Source: Haematococcus lacustris (lineage: Eukaryota > Chlorophyta > Chlorophyceae > Chlamydomonadales > Haematococcaceae). Taken from it: 64,000 nt of DNA. The notes beneath the pieces are model-generated. The model searched no databases, was not told the DNA's origin, and saw only the letters and a list, made by a program, of their open reading frames with translations. Position numbers and translations under genes: made by a program. Of the stretch, positions 31,383 to 43,300 are shown piece by piece; position 1 is the stretch's first letter, and each line of letters starts with the position of its first letter. The stretch is from the NCBI GenBank assembly GCA_030144725.1, contig JASKMD010000008.1:8964787-9028786 (forward strand), written 5' to 3'.

Positions 31383-34300
31383 GGTTGTAGCTGTTGCTGT
31401 TGTTGCTGCTGACTGTGTAGCGGTTGGGACCTCTCATCCTGGAGCTGCTGCTGTGTTTTTGACTCTGACTGCTGCTGCTGTGGCTGTGGCTGCTGCTGCG
31501 TGTCCAGCATAGGTCCAGGGGACTCCAGGGCCACCAGGCTGCAAGACAGGTCTCCCACACCCTGGCCAGCCGTGAACAGCACAGGAGGCAGGCTGCGAGA
31601 GGGCCCCTGACCCAGGCCTGGCCCCGACCCTGCTGCCCCAGTGGTGGTCGAACCCACATCCAGAGCAGCACCACCACTCTGACTCACACGGCTGGAGTGG
31701 TGGGCGGCTGTGGGAGGCAGCAGTGGCTGGGGCGCAGCAGGCGGTGATGTGGGAGGAAGCTGGCTGTCTAAGGTGGTGGCTGAGCTGGGGTCGGCTAGCT
31801 GTTTAGACCCCTCTTCCCTGGCACCTGTGGTGTCTGCCTGCTGGTGTCTGTGTGTGGCCTGGCTTGCTGCATTGGGCCAGGGCGGCTGAGAGGTGGTGAT
31901 GGGCGGGGGCCAGAGCTGGCTGCTGTGGTTGGTCTGGGCTAAGGCAGCACGGATCTGGGCGGCCAGGTCTACCGCACCGCTGCCCTCCTGCAGGCAGCAG
32001 CAACATCAGGTGCCATAGGCCAATGACAGCGGGATCAGAGGTGTCAGGCGAGAGTAAGAGCCCAGCTATAGATTCATGATTGGGGGTGCTAGGAGACACG
32101 CTCTGCCCTCGTTTGACCTCGACCCTGACCTCTCCAACTCTTCATTGTCTGACCACGAGCAGCCTCACCACTGCCACCAACCGTGACTGCGGCTACGCTG
32201 TGACTCACTGCTGACCCACAGCCCTGGTGGGAGGTTAGCAAGGGCACGCCCCGAGGCTACTCTCCTCCCTTTATGCACGCCCAACGGCGAGGGCGTAGTC
32301 TTCCTTTCTTTCTTTCTTTCCTTACCCACAGCCTCACTACCTTGTCCTGCATGGTGTGGCCGCGTTTCCTAATCAGGCCATGTCCTACCTCCCTGAACCA
32401 CCCCTCACCTCCTGCTGGGCCAGCAGCTCTGGTGTCAGCGTGGCGGCCTGCCCTGCATTAGACCGCTGCTGCATCTCCGGCTGCTGGCTTTTGAGGTCGT
32501 GAAAGGGCAGTGTTTTGTTCAGGGGCCCAGCATGGCTCTGCTGCTGCTCGCCTTCCTCCACCTCCTGGGTAGGCCACAGCGATGGTCGCGAGAACGAAGC
32601 ATGCCACAGCCCCGTGTCAGCAGCCTCAGCCTGCTCCTGGACAGCCCCGCCAGCACCCCCTGCACAGCTGGCCTGGAGGGCTGGGCTAGCCATGCCAGTG
32701 GGCTGCAGGGCAGGCTGGAGCTGGGGAAGGCCCTGCATGTTTGGAGCTGCAGCCCCTGCAGGGTTGTGATGTGGAAGGGAGGGGGGAGGGGCAGCAGGCG
32801 CTGGGCTCAGGGGGGCAGCCGGGCTGATGGCCTGTGTGGCTACTGCTGCTGCTGCTGCTGAGGCACGCCGCTGCTCCACCTGGCGTGCCACATCTGCTTG
32901 CATGGCTGCAGTCTTGCGAGCGAGAAGGGCGCCCCGCTCTGCCTCGACCTGCAGGGCAGGCAGTGCTATGAGTGCCTGGCTCGTGGCATGGGTGGCATGG
33001 ATGAGCTATGAGTGTGGCCCTTGTCCTTCTAGCACACATGCTCCCTACCATCATCACCTCATGGCACCCTCCTCAGCCTCATCACGAGCATGGGTGGCAG
33101 CATCATGACCGTGCATGGCATCCTACGGCAGCTTAGGCTGCGGCGCCTGGGATGTCTGCCTTGAATACATGGGGTAGGAGATTGTGGTACAGCGTTGCTC
33201 ACATACAACACGTTGCTGGGGTGCGCCCCTGGACCGACCAGAGGACAAGTTGTTTGTTATGATTTTTTATGATGTCTGCGATGCTACAGCACACAGTCAG
33301 CGGTCCCCTGCTGGCTGTATGCAGCCTGGCCCTATTCTTCACAGTGCGTCATACTGGAGTGCAATGTCCAGCACCAGGAGGAGCACGTGGAGCCAGGGGC
33401 TTGCCAGCACCTAGAGCTGCTTCTGGAGGCGACACTCTGCCTTGACCAACCCCCTCCACCCTCCCTGGCTGGCTGTTCAGCAAAACCATATGTAAGCCGC
33501 ACACAGTGCACAGGCCCTGCTCTTATGCCATCCTTTCCAAGCATTCAATCAAGTGTAAGCATCAACCACAAGCACCAGCGCGAAAGAAGGACAACAGTCA
33601 TCATGGCAGGGCTATGGCCGGCACGCGATGAGTGAGGAGGGGAATGCATTGCGCTTTACCTGAGCAGCCAGCACCCACCCAGCCCCGCTATTCTCAATGC
33701 ACCTCTCTCTTTCTCTCCCCCCTCACCTCCTCTTCAACTGCGCGCTCCATGCGAGCCCTGGCCGTAGCCAGCATCACCACCTGCTCGCTGCTGAGGGCGG
33801 TGCGCTGCTGCTGGTAGTCCAGCTCCTGACGGCAGGTCAGCAGCTGAGAGGCCACAGCAGCAAGCTGACGCTGCTGCTCACCTAGGGAGGTCTGAGCCTT
33901 GCCCAGCTCTGCCTGCACAGGGTGGGCAAACAACCCCAGGTGGAGCACAGGTAGAGGACAGGCAGCACAGGGGCAGCAGAGGGCAGCATGGGGCCAGCTG
34001 GGGTGCAAGGCGGGGGATGGCAGAAACTCCCCCTCATCGCCCTCCCACCCTGCTGCCACCCCACACCTGCCCTTCCCGCTCTGCTGTCACCCTGCTCCCA
34101 CCAGCAAGCAGCCATTGCATGCAGTCCCAGCTTGAGCAGCCTAGTGCACAGGTCACCACCTCTAGTGCACTAGTGGGTCCTTTGATTTTGCCTTGCGTTT
34201 TGCCTTGCTATACATATCGTTTGCTATGAAAGGGTATGAGCCTGGGCCATGTCACTTTGAGCTGTAAAGCATGCATTATGACGAAACGGGAAAAAGCACT

Positions 34301-37300
34301 GGTTGGTATGTGTTGCCTGCGGGGCTGATGAGGGAGGTGCAGTAACTCACTTGGACGTTGCTCAGCTCCACAGCTGTGGCTGCACTGCGGCGTTGCTTGT
34401 CAACCAGATCCGCTGTCACCTCACTTAGACTCTCCTGCTCAGCAGCAGGGCCGCCAGCAGCAGCAGAAGGATTGAACATCCCAAGTGATACCAGCACTCA
34501 GGAGGTATGTGATACAGTCACCTAATGCTCGTGGCTTATACAGAGGGGTACATGCAGATATAACAGTGGTGGCAGCAGCACCAGCAGCCAATGGAGACAG
34601 ATACAAGAGTCTGAGCAGGCCACAAAGAGTTAGGTGAGGCTACTGCTGCTGCAGACTGCTGCATGGGTCAGGAACCAGGTGTGGGTCAGGTCAGGTCAGG
34701 TCAGGTCAGGTCAGGTCAGGTCAGGTCAGGTCAGGTCAGGTCAGGTCAGGTCAGGTCAGGTCAGGTCAGGTCAGGTCAGGTCAGGTCAGGTCAGGTCAGG
34801 TCAGGTCAGGTCAGGTCAGGTCAGGTCAGGTCAGGTCAGGTCAGGTCAGGTCAGGTCAGGTCAGGTCAGGTCAGGTCAGGTCAGGTCAGGTCAGGTCAGG
34901 TCAGGGTTAGTATTAGGGTGAGCCCAGCTCCAGGCCTGACCTGCACCAGCCTAAGCTCGCCCCTCCTCTGCGCCAGGTCATGCTGCACAATGGCCAGCTC
35001 CTGGCGGACCCTGCAGGCAGCAAGCAGAGCATGGCAACAGGCCTTCCCACACACGCCCAGGCAGCACACTGAGCATGCAGCACAGCAGTGGCTCTGGGTC
35101 AATATGTCTGGCATGAAAAGGATTGCTGGTTCCTCAATCTCAGGACTCCAACGGAGTTCATGAGGGCTGACACCCTGGCCGTGGTGCTTTGACCTCCCTG
35201 GGGGCGCTAGCTGGGGATTTGGCACAGTAGGCTCATGAGAGTGTGACTTCCAACGGCATGCAGGAGACCACCAGCTGGGAGGGCAGGTGCAGGTGTCACT
35301 GTAGGTACAGGCGCGATGGCAGGTACAGGGGCAGGTGTAGGTTCATGTACGTGTGAAGCCTACTGTCAGTATACTTCAGTGCTTGCATACAGAGCGCATC
35401 ACAGAAAGCTGCGGCTGCACACCACTGGCAGCTCGCCTTGTGAGGTCCTGCTCCAGGCTTGCATGCTCAGAGGCTGCCTTGGAGCGCAGCTCCCCAGCCA
35501 GGCTGATGTCCTGCAGCCACAGCACAGGGCCAGGCCAGCTGCAGGCACCGGGGTGTGCAGCGTAGCATGGGGGCAGTGTCATGCATGGCAGCAGGCATGG
35601 CAGGTGGGGCGGGTCTGCTGCTTGCTAGGCTCCCAGTGTCCCTACTGTGGTCACACCTCGACATACACTGTAGTCACACCTCGACATACACTGCTGCCAA
35701 ACCATCACCCCTTTGAACACCAGCAACAGCAACCACCGGCAACTAGCAACTACCAGCAACAGCACAGTAGACCACAGCAGCATCCATCACACCCATGTCC
35801 TATGACACAACCAACACCACGAGGCAGCTGGCCACATGGCTCTTCTCAGCTGCAGGGTTAGCACCAGCTCACCAGCTGCACTGGCGGCCCCCACCTACAC
35901 CTAAACTGGCGACCCCCACCTACACCTAAAACCTCACCACTTGCCCCTCCGCACCCCCACCTCGGGCGTGGCTGCACCCACCCACCCTGGTCATGAAGTC
36001 CATGCGGCCGCGCACCAGCTCCGCCGACACACTAGCCAGCTCCTCCTGCTTAGCCGCCAGGCTGTGCTGCAGCTGTGCCAGGGCCGCGGTCTTGGTCTGC
36101 AGGGCAGGGTGAAGGGATAGGGAGGCAGGATGCCGAGGGTGGCAGACACACACAGACACTCCTGGCATCCTGCCACTGCTCACAAACAGTGCAGAACTGC
36201 AACAGCGACCAGTACAGCAGCTAGCAGCTATCCTGCCACTGCTCCCAAACAGTGCTGCACTGCTGTAGACCAGGAGCAGCATGCAACAGCAACCAGTACA
36301 GCAGCTACCCTGCCAACAGCAAGAAATAGCTGGCATTGCATGGGCATGGGCTAGAGGGGCATACAGCAGGGGCAGCACACCTAGTTGCCAGAATGTGCTA
36401 GGACACCCTGTTCACAACCGCCTGCCTCCTTATCCTATCACTGTGCTGCCTGTGCTGCCTGTCCCCTCCCCTTTCCCCTGCTGCACCACCACCCCTGGCG
36501 CCTCACCCTGCCCCCACCCCACCCCCAGTCCTCTCCCTGCCCTTCCCCAGCCCTCCCCCAGCCCACCCACCAGCCCCTTCCCTGCCTCCAGCCCTCCCCC
36601 AGCCCACCCACCAGCCCCTTCCCTGCCTCCAGCCCTCACCCAGCCCACCCTCCAGCCCTCCCCCCGCCTTTAACCCTCCCCCCTCCCCTTAGGTTACTCC
36701 CTCCCTGGTTACACCCTCCAGCCCTCCCCCCGCCTCAAACCCTCCCCCAGCCCACCCTCCAGCCCTCCCCCCGCCTCAAACCCTCCCCCAGCCCACCCTC
36801 CAGCCCTCCCCCCGCCTCAAACCCTCCCCCAGCCCACCCTCCAGCCCTCCCCCCGCCTCAAACCCTCCCCCAGCCCACCCTCCAGCCCTCCCCCCGCCTC
36901 CAACCCTCCCCTTAGGTTACTCCCTGCGCCCCATGTCCCAACCCCACCTCCAGCTCTGCCGTGACCTCTGCCAGCTTCTCTGCGCTGCTGTGCCGCTGCG
37001 CTACCTCCACAGCCAGCTTGTCTGTCACTGCCGCCAGGGAGGCCTTGGCCACGCCCAGCTCATACTCCTGGCGCTGCAGCTCAGAGGTCAGGCCAGCCAC
37101 CTGATGGCCAGGGCAGCAGCAGCCACAGCCATCAGCACCCTCGGCTACCCCAACAACCACTGCCCTCCCTTCCTCTGCCCTTCCACCCACTGCCGTTGCT
37201 GCCCCTAATGATGATAACAACGAGCCTACGCCATCATTCCCTAGGCTGCTTTTTATCATGCACCTGCATGTCGAGATGGTGTTGCTGGAGGAGTGCGGAG

Positions 37301-40300
37301 GGCAGTAGACACGGCATGGAACATCCGGGAAACACGACACGGAGGACGTCACAGAGGACATCACTGGGGACACAGGGGATGAGATACCGGGGTTGGGATA
37401 TGGGGGACATCACGGGACACAGTGAACGTCACGGGGGACACCACACAACACAGTACATGGCAGGGGCGCAGCAGGCTGGGGGGGTGGGCAAAGGAGGTGC
37501 TGACGCCAGGCGCGCACCGAGGCCTTGAGCTCGTCTGCCTGTGTGGTGGCGGCCGCCAGCTCCCGCTGCTTGGCTCTCAGGCTGCTGATGAGGTCGTCAA
37601 ACTCAGCAGACTGCGCAGGGTGGGCAGGCAGCAGGTGCAGCAGCAGTGGAAGCAGCGAGGACCCAGCGACCTCAGCTGACTGACAAGCCACCGCTGCCAC
37701 AGCAGCAGCAGAGGCAAGGGCAGCGGGGAGCACCTTGGCTGGAGGGTGCACAGGGGGGTCTGCCTGTGACTCCCTCCACGAAGGCTGACCCCAGAGGAGG
37801 GAGCCTGGACATGTGAAAGGTCTAATGAGTGGTCTAAATTCCTGCACCCAGGCTGCATGAGCCAGGCTGTGCATGCTGACGGCTCACAGCGTGACATGGT
37901 AGGCAGCAGTGTCAAGCAGGCTGGTGGCCTCACCTTGACTGCAGGCACTGCATGGTGGCGGTCACCCCAAGGCTGTGCCTAGCAGCCAGCTGAGGGTGGT
38001 GCCAGCCTCACCTTGACTGCAAAGTCCTGGTCCAGGGATGCACGCTCCTGCTGCTTTGCCCGAACCTCCGCTTCAAGGGGGGCTAACTGCAGGGCAAAGC
38101 TCACCATATGATGCAATGTGCCAAACCATGTGCAATAAGCATCACAAGTGAAGATGAAGAGCACAACAGCAGCAGGAGCAGCAACGGGCAATGCTTGCCT
38201 GCACTTGCTTCTCCTGCACCTCTTCCTCCAGCACTCTAGCTTTGGCACGTTGCTCAGCCAGTGCCTGGTCCAATACCGCCGCAGCTGCACGCTTGGCAGC
38301 CATGCCCTCTTCCAAAGCAGAGGCCTAGCAGCAAGCAAACAGCACCAGACAGGCCTCAGAATCCAGCCAGCTCTGCTTCCTGGTTGCTACCTCCTCCGGT
38401 CTCACCCAGTGGTAACCTCCTGACCCCTCCCCGTTGGCCCCCCACCTCCCACTGCCCCCTCCTTGCTGGACCCCATAGAGCCTCGGGCCCCTGGACCTCC
38501 TTCTGCCTGCCTGCTACCCAAACTCAATAACCCCTCTTTCTGCTGCCCTCTTCCCGTCCAGCCAACTGAGCAGCCTCCCCCTCCTCATGGCATCCCCCTC
38601 CTCTTGGCTTCCCCTCCCCCCAGCCCCCCTTCTGCCGTCCCTCAAGCCTGGGCAGTCTCCACTCACCTCTTGTCGACGTGAGGCCACTGCCGCAGCGGCC
38701 TGCTCGTCCAGCTGGCCACAGGCTGCCTCCAAGCGTGCAGCCTTTAAGGGCGCCACCTCTGCCTCAACCTGCAGCCATCGGCACCGTCACAGCCACCACC
38801 GCTGTCACTGAGACTAAGCGCGCCTCTATTGTCTATTGTCATCACTGGCATATAGGCATGTGCCAGCAAAGAACGACAGGAGGTAGGCAGAGATGCTGGA
38901 GGGCAAGAGCGGTGCCATTCCTTGGGCTGCACTCCTCTTCTAGCTTCTACCTGGCTGGTCCCTCCTCCCTACCTCTTCCCTACCTCCTTCAGCACTTTGT
39001 CCAGCGCCAGCTGCCGCAGGCTTGTGCGCTGGCCCTCAGCCCACACAGCCGCAGCTTTCTCCTCCTCCTCAATGGCCTGTCCAGCCTGGCTCCTGGCTTG
39101 CTCCAGCTCCTGCTGCTGCTGCTTGACCTGCTGCTGCAGCTTGGCCTCAACCTCCAGCTGCTGGGCCCTCAGGGCGTCCAGCCGGGCCTTGTGCGCTGCC
39201 TCTGCCTCGTCCAACTGCTTGCGCTGCACAGCCACCGCCTCCTCTCGCTCCCGTTCAGCCTTGCTCTGCAGGGTGCGGGGATGAGCTACAGCAAGGCCTG
39301 CGAGCAGCTGGAGACTCATGATTTGAGTCCGGTGACGCCTATACACACTCGGCCACTGAGGGTATGAGCTGAAGGGCATGCTTGCATGGAGGTGCCATGC
39401 AGACATCATCCTCAAAAGCTCCCCCAGCGCTGATCATTGATACAGCTGATGCTCGCTAGCATCCACCCTGCCCTCTATCTATCCACCATGCCATCTGGTG
39501 GGAGATTGTACAGCACCCCTGGGGATATGCAGAGGGAAGTACCGCCCAGCTCAGCCTGCCCCTGGCAAGGGCTTGAAGCTGATCAACGACCGGCTGCCCA
39601 AGGCCAGGCAGAGGTTGCACCGGGCTGCAGAGTACCGGCGGGGCAATAATGGCCGGGCCTGCAGCCACCCCATAGGTCCTAGTAGCTAGTCAGTAGCTAG
39701 CTGAACCTATCAGGCATCAAGCTGTAAGTCTAGAGAGGGAGCCCAGCGGTCATTTGAAATGAAACGTGCCACCAGGGATGCGGTTTGTATTTGATGGTTT
39801 GCAGCTGCCAAAGGTGCCCCATGGATGGAGTGGTTTTAGTGGAGGGAGATTGCCCACAGGCCAACACCCTTGCAGGAGATGTCTTGCAGCCGGCCCAGCA
39901 GCAGACCCCCCTGGCCCCTCTTGCATCAGCCCAGCAGCCGGCCAGCAGCAGACCCCTCTGGCAGCAGCCCAGCAGCAGCAGACCCTCTGACCTCTGACAG
40001 CAGCAGCAGCAACAAACGCACTCCAGCTGACATAGGTAGTGGCCTGGCTGACGAGCGGGCATTCCTGTTTGACCCAGCCACTCAGATGGGCATGGGGCTG
40101 GACCCTGGGGCCATCCAGGCAGTCAGCGCAGCTTCAGGGGTGTGGCGTGCAGATGGCCGCTTGCAAGGCTTCTACAGGAGCAAGCTGACCAGGAGCCAGG
40201 TGCAGCATGACAGCGGCCTGATCCAGGCTCGCCACAACACTCAGTGGTGGAATGAGAACGTCGAGTGTAGCACCTGGCAGCACCCACCCCAGCAGGCACT

Positions 40301-43300
40301 TCCCTGGTGGCCATCCAACGGCATGTGGCCGTCACGCTGGCCACTTGGGATGCAGTGTGGGGGGAGTACCTGCATCCCAAGTGGGCTGAGCAGAGGATGA
40401 GGCTGCATGGTGCGCAGGAGAAGGTCCTGGAGCGCTACTTCAAGAAGGTGGGAGTGCCAAGGGTTGGGGGGGAGGGGCAGGACCAGAGGCTGCTGACTGC
40501 CCCACATGTGACCTGCTAGGTGCCCATGTCCCCAGTTCTGCCAAGGATGTCATCTCCATTGTGTGCCTTGTGTGCCTTGTGTGCCTTGTGTGCCATGCAG
40601 CTGGAGGAGGAGGCAGCCAGCGTGTCCCAGCAGGAGTGGGGTGCCCGCAAGCAGCTGGTGGTGTTCTTTGGCAACGCAGGCATTGGCACCCGGGGTGGGT
40701 GGGGGGCCAAGGCCGTGCTGCAGGCCTGCCGCAAGGTGGTGGAGAGGCCCAACAGCGGCAAGCCAACCGACAGGGTGCCAGGCAGGGTGGTGACAGTGGA
40801 TGAGTTCCGCACCAGCAGGGTCAGCTCAATCTTGAACAGCCCCCAGCCCTGTGAGGAGGAGCTGGACAGCAGCAAGCCCACCAGGCCTGAGGACTGGAAG
40901 CCCAAGCCGGGTCAGGTGCAGGACCGCTTGTTGCGGTCAGCCTGGAGCAAGCGGTTTGAGGCGCCAGTGCGGGGGCTCATGTGGTGCCCTTGGCTGGCCC
41001 AGGCCACCCCTGGGGACCTTGGCAAATGGGTGGACAGGGACTGCAACGCAGCCCTCAATCTCCAGCGGGCAGGGGAGAGCAAGTGGCGCCCACTGGAGCT
41101 GTGCAGGTGGCCACAGCGAGGAAGGCTTCCTGCCCAGGGCAAGGAATACCCAGCATTGGGCTCCAAGAAGCTGCGAGACCGAGCCCCCAAGGCCCAAGCC
41201 CAGCAGCCTGTAGCACAGTAGCATGTGTGCACCGCGCAATGTTGAAGCTGTTGCTTACATCAGAGCATGTGTTTCATGCCAACATAGGTTTCCTGGCCTT
41301 CGCAAGCGGGTTGGGGTAGTGAATCAGGTATTGGTACCGGATGCTTGCTGGACAACAGATAACACTTCCCCTGCCCATGAGAGTAGGGGAATGTGCTGTG
41401 GGTATGAGCGGAGGAGTATATATGGGGAGTATATAAGCTGCATATATGGGGAATGTGCTGAAGGGCATGCTTGCATGGAGGTGCCATGCAGACATCATCC
41501 TGAGAAGCTCCCTAAGTGCTTATCATTGATACAGCTGATGCTCGCTAGCATCCACCCTGCCCTCTATCCATCCACCATGCCAGTTGGTGGGAGAGTGTAC
41601 AGCACCCCTAGGGATATGCAGAGGGAAGTTCCATCCAGCTCAGCCTGCCCCTGGCAAGGGGCAGGGCTTTAAGCTGATTAACGACCGGCTGCCCAAGGCC
41701 AGGCAGAGGTTGCACCGGGCTGCAGAGTACCGGCAGGGCATTTATGGCCGAGCCTGCAACCACCCCATAGGTCTTAGTAGCTAGTCAGGTTAGTCAGCTG
41801 AGCCAGTAGCTAGGAGGAGTAGTAGCTAGTCAGCTGAGCCAATCAGGCATCAAGCTGTAAGTTTAGAGAGGGAGCCCAGCGGTCATTTGAAATGAAACGT
41901 GCCACCAGGGATGGGGTTTGCAAGTGGAAGGAGATTACCCACAGGCCAACACCCTTGCATGAGATGTCTTGCATGAGATGTCTTGCTGCTGCTTCCAGAG
42001 CATACCGACACAATGAAGTGCCAGCCCAGCCACACGCCTTCCACTGCCTGCCTGACTGCTCTACATGCAAGTTTTCTACAATTGTAACTATATAAACATT
42101 GGTTACAGTGTTGTGTGCAGACCCCTGCCTCCTTGTCCTTAGTGCATGTGGTGACCCGGCCAGCACTGACCTCCATTTGTCGCTTGAACTCCTCCATTGC
42201 CTGCTCACTGGCTAGGGTGAGCTTGTGCTGCGCGGCCCGCTCTTCACGCTCCAACTCCGCTCGCAGCTCACTCAGCCGCTGCCTCTGCTCAGCCCGAAGC
42301 TGAGCGCACTCAGCCTCAAACTCAGACTGCACCACACAGCACCACGCAAGCGGCAGGTGAGCCACAGCCTGACGCCTTTCCCATGAAACCACTGCACAAG
42401 GGAGTGTGCCTGTGGTGTCAAATGTCCCCATGATGTACCGTATCAAATCTGATGGGAGCTCAATGCGTCCTCACCACATTATAACATCACACGTCACACC
42501 ACTACGCATGGAGGAGGCATGGAGTTCGCATGCCATCCTCGCACCTGCAGCCGCTCTCGCTCGCTGGTGCTTGACATCGGAGTGGCAGTGGTACTGGAGC
42601 TGGAGGGCGACGTGGACTGCTGCTGCCCCGCCTTGGCCTGCTGTGCCTGAGCCACAGTGTCTGGTTGCGCCACAGCCTGCACCTGCACCCCTGGCTGCTG
42701 CTGGAGGGGCAGCTGCAGAGGCAGGGGGTTGGGAGCTGTGCCGCTGCTGCTGGGCCGGGGGCTGAGGAGGCCGACCATGTTCATGCCACCATTGGCCAAG
42801 CCCCCCACCGGCTTGAGCCCGCCTGCCATGGCAGGCAATGGGGAGGCCCCCAGCACCCCAACCACCTTGTCCAGCGCAGGCGCTGGGAAGGACCAGTCAG
42901 AGGCGGAGGTGGAGGGGGAGGCGGAGGCTGAACCCAGGGGGGCCAGCTTGTTGAGCCCCGGGCCCTTCAGGGGGGCCAGCACCGTGGCGGGCGTGGGTAG
43001 GGTGCTGGTGAGGGGGGTGGCTTGCGCTGGGCGCGCGCTGTGTCTGCCTCCTGTGTCTGTCGTGTCAAAGCTGGAGGACAGGGTGTTGCCTGACAACGAA
43101 GTGCGGGGGGGTGTCAGGGCCTGGGGTCAAGCCAGCGCTACCAGCAGGGGTCAGGGTTAGTGGGCTGGGCAGCAAGGTAGGGTGATGCGCACAGGCTGCC
43201 CCACACACCTTGGGTGCTGGGCTGGGCTTGGCAGCTATTGCTGCACTGGCGGATGCCTGTTTCTTTTGCCATTTCTCCTTTTCGTCTTGGTACAGCTTCC

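Larger units (their letters stand above)
39290..41985 (+). mobile_element. Fanzor-bearing insertion in CEP164 intron 7
   Basis: The 2.9-kb intron between exons 42326-42171 and 39265-38984 is almost wholly this insertion. It is in the opposite orientation to CEP164. A Fanzor gene and its 3' hairpin block are bracketed by direct repeats of about 520 bp (39368-39895 and 41458-41980). The left end sequence (39297-39485) recurs inverted at 57713-57893. I could not find a target-site duplication. The layout could be two tandem copies of one element, the second missing the nuclease part. Confidence 0.7.

Noticed and set aside
39297..39365. tRNA- or snoRNA-like hairpin GACTCA-TGATT-TGAGTC
   Set aside because: The hairpin is kept in three copies but there is no cloverleaf or full C/D box set; treated as part of the Fanzor-associated repeat.
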